A stretch of DNA of 35,706 nt from CAZEBW01 sp964510205 (lineage in GTDB: Bacteria; Chloroflexota; Anaerolineae; VGOG01). The position numbers were made by a program, and so were the translations under genes. The notes under the pieces are model-generated. The model did not search any database. It was not told the origin of the DNA and saw only the letters and a list, made by a program, of their open reading frames with translations. Below, piece after piece: positions 1 through 6,151 of the stretch (position 1 is the stretch's first letter; each line of letters opens with the position of its first letter). The DNA lies in the NCBI GenBank assembly GCA_964510205.1, contig CAZEBW010000034.1, positions 1 to 35,706 on the forward strand, written 5' to 3'.

Positions 1-110
1 GGGAGCAGCCTTCAGTTTCCTCCTCTACCGGGGTTGGGGGGGCGAGGGGGGAGCAGCCTCCAGTTCCCCCCTCTCCCAGGGTTGGGAGAGGGGGGGTAGG
101 GGGGAGAGGG
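1..110. repeat. G-rich low-complexity repeat, two degenerate copies
   Basis: Two related units both begin GGGAGCAGCCT and continue with a TC-rich then a G-rich tract; the second unit starts near position 50. The same kind of CCCTCCC/GGGAGGG sequence occurs at 4614-4751. The tract has no stop codon in the frame of the lipoate-ligase gene that follows, so it is probably translated as a Gly/Pro-rich linker. Confidence 0.7.
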
Positions 111-515
111 CCGCAGTCAGCCGCTTGCTTCGACGCTCCGTCGGATTACGAGATCACCGTGGGGGGCAAGAAGCTGGTGGGGAGCGCGCAGGTGCGCAAG
201 GAGCAGATGGTGCTCCAGCACGGCTCCCTGCCGCTGGAAGGCGACGTGGCCCGTATCTTCGACTTCTTGAGAGCGCCGTCCGAGGAGAGGCGGGAGGAGC
301 TGAGGCAGGAACTGCGGGCCTGCGCCACTTCGCTGGAGTTAGCGTTGGGTCACGTCGTCCCCTTCGACGAGGCGGCCCGACATCTAGCGGCTGGCTTCGC
401 CCAGGCCCTGAACCTGCGGCTGGTCCCCGGCCAGCTCACCGAGCACGAGCTGGCCCTGGCCGAGAAGCTCCGGCGCGAGAAGTACGCCGCGCGGGAGTGG
501 AATTTTCGGAAGTAG
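3..515 (+). CDS. Lipoate-protein ligase / octanoyltransferase family protein, C-terminal part (5'-truncated)
   Basis: The visible C-terminal part carries the hallmark of the BPL/LPL catalytic fold, CFDAPSDYEITVGGKKLVGSAQ-type, followed by LQHGSLPLEGD and a C-terminal EWNFRK ending. These are typical of LplA/LipM proteins, which attach or transfer lipoyl or octanoyl groups to the lysine of lipoyl domains in 2-oxoacid dehydrogenases and GcvH. The conserved Lys in GKKLVGSAQ is present. The frame is open to the window edge and has no start codon in the window, so roughly the first half of the protein is missing. Unusually, the stretch just before the conserved motif is encoded by the G-rich repeat at 1-110 and reads as Gly/Arg/Pro-rich sequence. 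That region is a variable linker in the family, so an in-frame repeat insertion could be tolerated. LplA versus LipM cannot be decided from this fragment. Confidence 0.85.
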   Translation, partial: EQPSVSSSTGVGGARGEQPPVPPSPRVGRGGVGGRGPQSAACFDAPSDYEITVGGKKLVGSAQVRKEQMVLQHGSLPLEGDVARIFDFLRAPSEERREELRQELRACATSLELALGHVVPFDEAARHLAAGFAQALNLRLVPGQLTEHELALAEKLRREKYAAREWNFRK

Positions 516-524
516 AATGCCGTG

Positions 525-553
525 TTGCGAAATCTAGCACAATGCTGTACAAT
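525..553 (+). promoter_or_regulatory. Sigma-70-type promoter upstream of ylxP
   Basis: TTGCGA at 525-530, a 17-bp spacer and TACAAT at 548-553. It lies between the lipoate-ligase stop and the ATG at 580, leaving a leader of about 20 nt. Confidence 0.6.
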
Positions 554-579
554 AGGGTACTGCACATAGGGAGTAGATC

Positions 580-864
580 ATGATCATCGGCACCTGCACC
601 ATCGAACTGCGCATTCCCGGCAACGGGTCGCTGAAGGGCAAGCGGCGGGTTATCAAGTCTATCGTCGCCCGTCTGCAAAACGAGTTTAACGTCTCCATCG
701 CCGAGGTGGACGACCAGGACTTCTGGCAGTCGGCCGTGCTGGGGGTGGCCTGCGTCTCCAATGGGAGCGACCGCGTCCACCGCACCCTAAGCTCGGTCGT
801 GGAATGGATCGAGCGCAACCGCCCCGATGTGCAGGTGGTGGATTATGGGATTGAGATGTTCTAG
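580..864 (+). CDS. ylxP: DUF503 / YlxP-like protein
   Basis: The 94-residue protein begins MIIGTCTIEL and contains the family block LKGKRRVIKSIVARLQNEFNVS, then AEVDDQDFWQ and VACVSNG. This is a full-length match in length and order to the DUF503 (YlxP) family, small alpha/beta proteins often found near translation and ribosome-maturation genes. Their biochemical role is not settled. The ATG at 580 has a GGGAG ribosome-binding site about 6 nt upstream and a consensus-like promoter just before it. It is followed by a 112-bp spacer holding a low-complexity repeat, so co-transcription with the next gene is possible but not shown. Confidence 0.9.
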   Translation: MIIGTCTIELRIPGNGSLKGKRRVIKSIVARLQNEFNVSIAEVDDQDFWQSAVLGVACVSNGSDRVHRTLSSVVEWIERNRPDVQVVDYGIEMF

Positions 865-896
865 GATTCCGGTGCTGGGATTGGTGGCGAGAGAGT

Positions 897-944
897 TTGT
901 GAAACGTGAAGACGTGATGCGTGTTGCGTATCGCGTGTTCCGTG
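897..944. repeat. GTG/CGTG low-complexity repeat
   Basis: A run of degenerate CGTGATGCG, CGTGTTGCG and CGCGTGTTCCGTG units between ylxP and the DUF3467 gene. It has no open frame of its own and resembles simple intergenic repeats. Confidence 0.5.
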
Positions 945-976
945 CTTAGATATGGAATCAACGAAAGGAGCGAAAT

Positions 977-1285
977 ATGAGCAACAAGAAAGCGCAACAG
1001 CAGAGGCGCGTTAACATTGAATTGCCTCAGGATTTGGACGCCATCTACTCCAACTTCGTCCTCATCACCCATTCCCCCTCGGAGATCGTCCTTGACTTCG
1101 CCAAGCTGCTGCCCAATGTGCCCAAGGCCAAGGTCCACGCCCGCATCATCATGACCCCTATGAACGCCAAGCTTCTGCATCAAGCCCTGGGACAGAACCT
1201 GGAGAAGTTTGAGGATAAGTTCGGCGAGATCAAGACGCCCGAACATGGGTTCGATGAGGAAAAGCCCATCGGCTTCAAGAAGTAG
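977..1285 (+). CDS. DUF3467 domain protein
   Basis: A 102-residue protein with the DUF3467 layout: polar N-terminus, IELPQDLDAIYSNFVLITHSP, SEIVLDFAKLLP, then AKVHARIIMTPMNAKLLHQAL and a charged tail. The family is small (about 90-110 residues) and of unknown function; members are often described as being of phage or nucleoprotein origin. The ATG at 977 follows GAAAGGAGCG with good spacing. The gene lies 71 bp before the translin-family gene on the same strand. No catalytic residues can be assigned. Confidence 0.85.
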   Translation: MSNKKAQQQRRVNIELPQDLDAIYSNFVLITHSPSEIVLDFAKLLPNVPKAKVHARIIMTPMNAKLLHQALGQNLEKFEDKFGEIKTPEHGFDEEKPIGFKK

Positions 1286-1356
1286 GCGCAAGAGACCAGG
1301 TTGCCGCTTCGCTTACCAGCGAAAACCCGGTTTCTAGGTATGGAGGGAGGACGCTT

Positions 1357-1995
1357 TTGGAAAATCTGGATGCCATTGCCGAGAGAATTCGTGACGCCTT
1401 CGAGGCCAAGAACACGGCGCGAGACGAGGCGCTGCGGCGATCGCGAGAGCTGATCCGCCGCTGCGCCAACACCATCCGCGCGACGCACCGCGCCGAGTTC
1501 GCGGAGGCGAATCAACTCCTGACCACGGCCCATCAAGCAGGCTCCGAGCTGATGGACTGCGTGGCCGACTACCCAGACCTGTACTACGCTGGCTACACCC
1601 AAGATGCCCTGAAGGAGCTGGCCGAGGCCAGCATCACCTATGCCCTGATCACCGGCGGCGCCCTGCCCGACCCCGATGATCTGGGCATAGAATACGCCCC
1701 CTATCTCAACGGCTTGGGCGAGACGGTGGGGGAAATGCGCCGCCACGTGTTGGACGTCATCCGCCGAGGCCAGACCGAACGGGCCGAGGAGATGCTGTCG
1801 GCCATGGACGACATCTACGCCGTGTTGGTCACCATGGATTTTCCCGATGCCATCACCCGCCGCCTGCGCCGCACCACCGACGTCGTGCGGGCCGTGCTGG
1901 AGCGAACGCGGGGCGACTTGACCATGGCCATGCGCCAAGATAAGCTGCAGGAAGCTCTGCGAGCCTTCGAGGAGAGGGTTAAGGCCAATGGCTAG
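1357..1995 (+). CDS. Translin-family protein (prokaryotic translin/TRAX-like)
   Basis: The 212-residue, nearly all-helical protein shows the prokaryotic translin pattern. Charged N-terminal helices (AEFAEANQLL) are followed by PDLYYAGYTQDALKELAEA, GLGETVGEMRRHVLD, a MDDIYAVLVTMDFPDAI block and RRTTDVVRAVLERTRGDLT at the C-terminus. Family members form ring-like oligomers that bind RNA and single-stranded DNA, and TRAX subunits carry RNase activity. Bacterial versions are often mislabelled as haloacid dehalogenases. The TTG start at 1357 is chosen because GGAGGGAGG stands 7 nt upstream. Its last 8 nt overlap the next gene, so translation of the two is probably coupled. This links a nucleic-acid-binding protein to the Cas4-like pair downstream. 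Confidence 0.8.
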   Translation: MENLDAIAERIRDAFEAKNTARDEALRRSRELIRRCANTIRATHRAEFAEANQLLTTAHQAGSELMDCVADYPDLYYAGYTQDALKELAEASITYALITGGALPDPDDLGIEYAPYLNGLGETVGEMRRHVLDVIRRGQTERAEEMLSAMDDIYAVLVTMDFPDAITRRLRRTTDVVRAVLERTRGDLTMAMRQDKLQEALRAFEERVKANG

Positions 1996-2245
1996 AAAGA
2001 CCAGCCGGGTGGTTCGGGCCAGCGAACTGGGCCAGTATGCCTACTGCGCCAGAGCCTGGTGGCTGGGGAGGGTGCTGGGCTACCGCTCGGCCAACCTGGA
2101 GAGCATGGCCGCTGGGGAAGCGGTCCACGCCCGACATGGACGAAAGGTGCTGAGCTCTCACCGTCTGCGGCGCTGGGCGTACGCGTCGCTGGCGCTGGGC
2201 TTGCTGGCCGGCGCGCTGTTCCTGGCGCTGGCCCTGCGGAGCTAG
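1988..2245 (+). CDS. Small membrane protein carrying the N-terminal Cas4-like motif (Cys plus GxxxH)
   Basis: The 85-residue protein begins with ASELGQYAYCARAWWLGRVLG (Cys20) and continues MAAGEAVHARHG (His47, His50), then a single hydrophobic segment at about residues 64-82. In Cas4/Dna2-type PD-(D/E)XK nucleases the N-terminus has exactly a YxxCxR motif, whose Cys is one of four iron-sulfur ligands, followed by a GxxxH motif. The rest of the nuclease is absent here but is encoded in the next gene at 2370. The ATG overlaps the translin gene by 8 nt. I infer that the product is the N-terminal half of a split, membrane-anchored Cas4-like nuclease. A plain uncharacterised membrane protein remains possible. 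Confidence 0.65.
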   Translation: MARKTSRVVRASELGQYAYCARAWWLGRVLGYRSANLESMAAGEAVHARHGRKVLSSHRLRRWAYASLALGLLAGALFLALALRS

Positions 2246-2273
2246 GGCTTTTTGGTCGTGGCTTGGGCGTGTC

Positions 2274-2327
2274 GGAGTCCCTAACTTGTTAGGGGGACGC
2301 GACGAGCCCAAACAAGTTTGGGACTCC
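2274..2327. repeat. 17-bp inverted repeat (REP-like palindrome)
   Basis: GGAGTCCCTAACTTGTT at 2274-2290 and AACAAGTTTGGGACTCC at 2311-2327 are inverted copies with one mismatch around a 20-bp loop. It lies between the two Cas4-like halves, has no T-tract, and looks like a mobile palindromic repeat rather than a terminator. Confidence 0.7.
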
Positions 2328-2369
2328 GGTACTCTTGGATCGCCTGGATAGTAGAGAGAAGAAAACACC

Positions 2370-2903
2370 GTGACCGACCCTCGCTTGATCCTACTGGCCT
2401 GTGCGTTGATCCTGTTCGGCGGAGGCCTGCTGCTGCTCAGACGATCCCGTCGCCTGCACGAACAGACGGGATTGCCGCAGGGCCAGGTGATCTACGCTGA
2501 CACCGGCGCCTGGGATCGTTGTGAGAAGCCCTTTTTTTCCCGCCGCCATCTCCTGACGGGCAGGCCCGATTATCTGGTTGACGACGGAGGGGCCGTCATC
2601 CCCGTGGAGGTCAAATCCACCCCCGCTCCGCCGAACCCCTATCGCTCCCACGTGCTCCAGTTGGCTGCTTACTGCCTTCTGGTCGAAGAGGAGCACGGGT
2701 CGCCCCCACCTTATGGCATCATCAAATACCGTGACCAAACCTACGCCATTGAGTACACCGCGCAGTTGCGGGCCCAATTGCTGAGCACCTTGGATGAGAT
2801 CCGGCAGGACCTCTCCGCCGACGACGTGGGCCCCAGCCATGCCAATCCAAACCGCTGCCGGAGCTGTGGCTATCGGGGGGAGTGCGGGGAGAGGTTAGCG
2901 TAA
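2370..2903 (+). CDS. Membrane-anchored Cas4/Dna2-like PD-(D/E)XK nuclease, C-terminal half
   Basis: A 177-residue protein. An N-terminal membrane segment (about 6-23) is followed by a short basic stretch and then the nuclease core: GRPDYLV (Asp67), IPVEVKS (Glu80, Lys82) and SHVLQLAAYCLLVEE (Gln97). The C-terminus has three cysteines, C163-x2-C166-x5-C172. In Cas4 these three cysteines and one N-terminal Cys hold a 4Fe-4S cluster. This protein lacks the N-terminal YxxCxR and GxxxH motifs, which sit in the preceding small gene. The GTG start is placed by the N-terminal hydrophobic segment; the upstream AGAGAGAAG is only a modest ribosome-binding site. No CRISPR array or cas1/cas2 is nearby, so a role outside CRISPR adaptation is likely. 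Expected activity, if complete, is DNA exonuclease or strand processing at the membrane. Confidence 0.8.
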   Translation: MTDPRLILLACALILFGGGLLLLRRSRRLHEQTGLPQGQVIYADTGAWDRCEKPFFSRRHLLTGRPDYLVDDGGAVIPVEVKSTPAPPNPYRSHVLQLAAYCLLVEEEHGSPPPYGIIKYRDQTYAIEYTAQLRAQLLSTLDEIRQDLSADDVGPSHANPNRCRSCGYRGECGERLA

Positions 2904-2950
2904 AAGGCAGAAATAGGATATAATATCAAAGCTCAAACTTCAAAAGTCAA

Positions 2951-2990
2951 TGAGGCAGTGAGGCAGTGAGGCAACGAGGCAATGAGGCAA
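2951..2990. repeat. 8-bp tandem repeat (TGAGGCAR x5)
   Basis: Five consecutive 8-bp units TGAGGCAG, TGAGGCAG, TGAGGCAA, CGAGGCAA, TGAGGCAA. It is part of the 2904-3347 spacer before hisS, which contains no credible gene. Confidence 0.85.
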
Positions 2991-3080
2991 CAGGCGACTC
3001 GTTGAAAATCGCAAATCGCAAATTAGCTACCTATCACTTTGCTGTGAGTGCCACTTCAAGCATGAACCGATGTCTCTTTT

Positions 3081-3112
3081 GTCATTGCGAGCCGGCCATG
3101 GCGGGGCTCGCC
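3081..3112. repeat. Partial CATTGCGAG element
   Basis: GTCATTGCGAGCC at 3081-3093 begins like the terminal repeat of the full element at 3139-3222 but lacks a matching far end. A further short copy, GTCATTGCGAGCG, lies at 14064-14076. Confidence 0.5.
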
Positions 3113-3138
3113 ATTCTAAAGGACAGAAACCTCTTGGT

Positions 3139-3222
3139 GTCATTGCGAGGAGGCGGTGTTTGCCGACGAAGCAATCTCCAATTCGCGGGGTGGGGATTGC
3201 TTCGCCTTCGGCTCGCAATGAC
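3139..3222. mobile_element. 84-bp MITE-like palindromic element (CATTGCGAG type)
   Basis: Terminal inverted repeats GTCATTGCGAG (3139-3149) and CTCGCAATGAC (3212-3222) enclose an inner inverted pair, CGAAGCAATCTCC (3167-3179) and GGGGATTGCTTCG (3192-3204). This CATTGCGAG/GAAGCAATCTC palindrome is a widespread non-coding repeat in diverse bacteria. No transposase is encoded. Confidence 0.75.
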
Positions 3223-3347
3223 ACGGTTGCAGTTTTGATTACGGTTGGGTAGCTGCCCCGAATGCGAGTCGCTGACGGACTGTGCCAAAAGTGGTAGGTG
3301 GCTAGAATCGTAAATCGCAAATCGCAAATCGAAAGAGGAGGTTTCCA

Positions 3348-4613
3348 TTGGCTTTGTATAGCGCACCACGCGGCACGCAAGACATTTTACCTGAGGATCA
3401 ACGCTACTGGCGCTACATCCAGGAGCGCATCCACAGCGTTGTTCAGCTCTACGGCTATGGGCAGTTGGACACGCCCATCTTCGAGGACACCGCGATCTTC
3501 GAGCACGGCATAGGCGAGACTACGGACATTGTGGAGAAAGAGATGTACTCCTTCCTCGACAAGGGCGGGGATCCCATCACCTTGCGCCCGGAGTTCACGG
3601 CCGGGGTGGTGCGGGCCTATCTTGAGCACGGCATGCACGTTCTCCCCCAGCCGGTCAAGGTCTACTCCCTGGGACCCGTCTTTCGCTACGAGCGGCCCCA
3701 AGCCGGTCGCTATCGCCAGCATCACCAGTTCAACCTGGAGGCCATCGGCGAGCAGGATCCAGCGGTGGACTTAGAGGTGATGTCCGTGGCCTGGCACCTC
3801 TACGAGGACTTGGGCTTCAAGGGGCTCTCATTTCAGCTTAATAGCATCGGCTGTCCCAAGTGCCGCCCCGGCTTTCTGAAAGTGCTGGTTGAATATTACC
3901 AGGGGCGCCTGGATGACGTCTGTGACGATTGCCGCCGTCGTCTAGAGCGCAACCCCCTTCGCCTGCTCGATTGCAAGAGCGAGGGGTGCCAGCCCATCAT
4001 TGACGCTGCTCCCAACATGAGGGAGCACCTATGCGACGAATGCGCTGAGCACTTCCAAACCCTGTTGGGCTATCTCGATGCCCTGGGCCGACCCTACACC
4101 CTCAGCCATCGCTTGGTGCGCGGCCTCGATTACTACACCAAGACCGTGTTTGAGGTGTGGGCCGAGGGCATCGGGGCGCAGAACGCCGTGTGCGGCGGCG
4201 GGCGCTACGACGGCCTGGCCGAGGTGCTGGGCGGCCCACCGACGCCGGGCGTCGGCTTCGCCTCGGGGCTGGAGCGCATCGTCTTGACCATGAAGCATCA
4301 AGGGGTGCAGGTGCCAACGCTGCCCTCGCCTCAGGTCTTCGCCGCTCACATGGACGAACAGACCAAGCTGATGGGGCTGAAGCTGATCGGGAAACTGCGG
4401 GCCGCCGGCGTCGGCGCGCTCATCTCCTTCGGCGATCGAAGCCTCAAGGCTCAACTGCGGCAGGCGGACAAAGAGGGCGCGGCCTTCACCTTGATCGTTG
4501 GACAGCGGGAAGCCGAGGCCGGACAGGTCACCGTGCGCGACATGGCCGAGGGCGAGCAGCAGCTCGTGGCTTTGGAAGACGTGACAAGCTGGCTGAGCCA
4601 ACGGCTTGGTTGA
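3348..4613 (+). CDS. hisS: Histidine-tRNA ligase
   Basis: The 421-residue class II synthetase charges tRNA-His with histidine in the cytoplasm. Motif 1 lies near the GTQDILP N-terminus, motif 2 is GPVFRYERPQAGRYRQHHQFN, the histidine-binding block is LVRGLDYYTKTVFEVW, and motif 3 is GGGRYDGL with GVGFASGLERI. The C-terminal anticodon-binding domain spans about 325-421. The insertion domain has cysteine pairs (CPKC, CDDC, CDEC) consistent with a metal site seen in many bacterial HisRS. The TTG start at 3348 is chosen because AGAGGAGG ends 6 nt upstream and the protein begins MALYSAPRGTQD. Length is normal. It is preceded by a long repeat-rich spacer in which I see no clear promoter. Confidence 0.97.
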   Translation: MALYSAPRGTQDILPEDQRYWRYIQERIHSVVQLYGYGQLDTPIFEDTAIFEHGIGETTDIVEKEMYSFLDKGGDPITLRPEFTAGVVRAYLEHGMHVLPQPVKVYSLGPVFRYERPQAGRYRQHHQFNLEAIGEQDPAVDLEVMSVAWHLYEDLGFKGLSFQLNSIGCPKCRPGFLKVLVEYYQGRLDDVCDDCRRRLERNPLRLLDCKSEGCQPIIDAAPNMREHLCDECAEHFQTLLGYLDALGRPYTLSHRLVRGLDYYTKTVFEVWAEGIGAQNAVCGGGRYDGLAEVLGGPPTPGVGFASGLERIVLTMKHQGVQVPTLPSPQVFAAHMDEQTKLMGLKLIGKLRAAGVGALISFGDRSLKAQLRQADKEGAAFTLIVGQREAEAGQVTVRDMAEGEQQLVALEDVTSWLSQRLG

Positions 4614-4751
4614 GAATTCCCCTCCCTGGCAGGGAGGGGTTAGGGGAGGGTGGAATTCGCGACGGAAGCCGTGGTGCTTTGGGCACACAACTTCGCTCTG
4701 AGGTCGCCAGCCTCACCCCCTCCCAGCCTCCCCCTGCGAGGGGGAGGAGGC
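4614..4751. repeat. Pair of GC-rich hairpin repeats between hisS and nadK
   Basis: The first hairpin is CCCCTCCCT (4619-4627) with AGGGAGGGG (4631-4639), framed by two GAATTC sites at 4614-4619 and 4653-4658. The second is CCTCCCCCT (4727-4735) with AGGGGGAGG (4739-4747). They resemble the repeat at 1-110. Neither has a T-tract, so they are not clear terminators, though they may slow transcription. Confidence 0.65.
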
Positions 4752-4766
4752 AATGGAGCATCCTCA

Positions 4767-5591
4767 GTGAAAAAAGCCGGTCTACTACATCATCCCAAAT
4801 TGCCCGAATCACTTGCGTTGGCCGAGGAGATGGCCCATCATCTGGAGGAGAGAGGCGTCTCCGCCTGGCTGTGCTCGGCTTGGGACGAGGCCGAAGTCGC
4901 CTGCCGCGTGCATGACCTCGATTTTCTGATCACCTTAGGGGGCGATGGCACGATCTTGCGGGCAGCGCGAATGGCCGCCGAACACTCGGTTCCCATCCTG
5001 GGTCTCAACCTGGGTCGGGTAGGCTTCTTGGCCGAGATGGAACGGGAGGACTGGCCTGAGAAGCTCTCCCGCGTCCTGGAGGGCAGCTACTGGCTCGAAG
5101 AGCGCATGATGCTCCAGGCCGAACTGCGACGGAAGCTCGATGGGCCTCCCTGGTCCGGTGAGGCCCTCAACGAGTTTGTCGTCGGGCGGGGCACCCTGGC
5201 GCGCATCGTTCGCCTGTCCACCTATATTGACGGCGAGTATCTGACCACCTACGCTGCTGATGGCCTCATCGTGGCCACCGCCACCGGTTCCACGGCCTAT
5301 GCCCTGGCGGTGGGGGGACCCATCTTGCCCCCTGAGCTGAAGAACATCCTGCTCATCCCCATCGCCCCCCATCTGTGCTTCGATCGTGCGGTCGTGCTTT
5401 CCCAGGGCGTGCGGGTTGAAGTGCAGGTCTCCACCGACCACCGCGCCGTCCTCACCGTTGACGGGCAGTTCGACATGGAGCTGCAAGATGGCGACAGGGT
5501 GGTGATCACCGCCAGCCACCACGCCTGTCGTTTCATCAGGACGCAGGACCAGGTTTATTTCTATCGAACGTTGGTGGAGAGATTGCGATGA
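4767..5591 (+). CDS. nadK: NAD(+)/NADH kinase
   Basis: The enzyme phosphorylates NAD to NADP using ATP or polyphosphate. The 274-residue reading has the NAD-kinase signatures in order: TLGGDGTIL (GGDGT at 58-62), LNLGRVGFLAEM (about 80-91), the LNEFVV block, GLIVATATGSTAYALAVGGPI (166-186) and a C-terminal beta-rich domain. An upstream in-frame GTG at 4650 would add 39 residues translated from the GC-rich repeat, with no homology. GTG 4767 is preferred because the family begins KKAGLLHHP-like right there and GGAG lies 8 nt upstream. Its stop overlaps the next ATG in an ATGA arrangement, so the two genes are translationally coupled. Confidence 0.95.
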   Translation: MKKAGLLHHPKLPESLALAEEMAHHLEERGVSAWLCSAWDEAEVACRVHDLDFLITLGGDGTILRAARMAAEHSVPILGLNLGRVGFLAEMEREDWPEKLSRVLEGSYWLEERMMLQAELRRKLDGPPWSGEALNEFVVGRGTLARIVRLSTYIDGEYLTTYAADGLIVATATGSTAYALAVGGPILPPELKNILLIPIAPHLCFDRAVVLSQGVRVEVQVSTDHRAVLTVDGQFDMELQDGDRVVITASHHACRFIRTQDQVYFYRTLVERLR

Positions 5592-6121
5592 GTCCGTCGG
5601 CGGCGCCAGAAGCCCTTTACTGCATTAACCATCCCCAGGTTGAAACGCGCCTGCGCTGCAGCAAGTGCGGCAGCCCCATCTGTCCTAAGTGCGCGGTGCA
5701 GACCCCAGTGGGTTTTCGCTGCCCCCATTGCGTCCGGTCTCAACAGGCCATCTTTTACACCGCCACGTCTTTGGATTACGCCATCGCCGTGGTCGTGGGT
5801 CTGGTGATTTCCACCATCGCCGCTTTTATCCTGGGCCGGGTAGGCATCTTCCTGGCGTTTATTTTGGCGCCTGTGGCCGGCGGCGTCATGGCTGAGGTCG
5901 TGCGCTGGGCCATCCGCCGCCGACGTGGCCGTTGGATGTGGCTGTTGGTCAGCGGCTGCATCGTGGCCGGTGCTTTCGTGACGGCTTTTTATCCTTTCTT
6001 TTTCTCCCTCCTCTTTGCACCCCAGGTATCGGCTTCGCTGGCGCTCTCTGGGCTTTTGCGGATGGACCTCATTATCTACGTCGTCTTGGCGGTGGGTACG
6101 GCTTACGCGCGGATGAGATGA
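5588..6121 (+). CDS. B-box-type zinc-ribbon membrane protein
   Basis: A 177-residue protein. The N-terminal 50 residues form a cysteine/histidine-rich module, YCINHPQVETRLRCSKCG, PICPKCAVQTPVGFRCPHC, as in B-box zinc finger proteins of Chloroflexi and Actinobacteria. About four hydrophobic membrane segments follow, with a basic loop RRRRGR between the second and third. Its function is unknown; the soluble zinc module is presumably cytoplasmic and may bind a partner protein. It overlaps nadK by 4 nt (ATGA) and is followed 30 bp later by recN, so the three are likely one transcript. Confidence 0.8.
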   Translation: MSPSAAPEALYCINHPQVETRLRCSKCGSPICPKCAVQTPVGFRCPHCVRSQQAIFYTATSLDYAIAVVVGLVISTIAAFILGRVGIFLAFILAPVAGGVMAEVVRWAIRRRRGRWMWLLVSGCIVAGAFVTAFYPFFFSLLFAPQVSASLALSGLLRMDLIIYVVLAVGTAYARMR

Positions 6122-6151
6122 GAAGACAGGAGGCAATACAGGGACCAATCC

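Larger units (their letters stand above)
3005..3331. repeat. Split AAATCGC direct repeats flanking a repeat-rich spacer
   Basis: AAATCGCAAATCGCAAAT at 3006-3023 recurs as AATCGTAAATCGCAAATCGC at 3306-3325, followed by AAATCG to 3331. Between them are the CATTGCGAG elements. The block looks like a composite of intergenic repeats inserted upstream of hisS. No T-box or other leader structure was recognised. Confidence 0.6.

Noticed and set aside
2370..2903. Cas4 as part of a CRISPR-Cas locus
   Set aside because: No cas1, cas2, effector or array in the window, and the protein is membrane-anchored and lacks the N-terminal motifs.
2895..2924. Promoter with TATAAT at 2919-2924 ahead of hisS
   Set aside because: The TATAAT is good, but no acceptable -35 lies at 16-18 bp and the distance to hisS is over 400 bp.
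4650..4766. Upstream extension of nadK from GTG 4650
   Set aside because: It translates the GC-rich repeat, has no ribosome-binding site, and adds 39 residues absent from the family.
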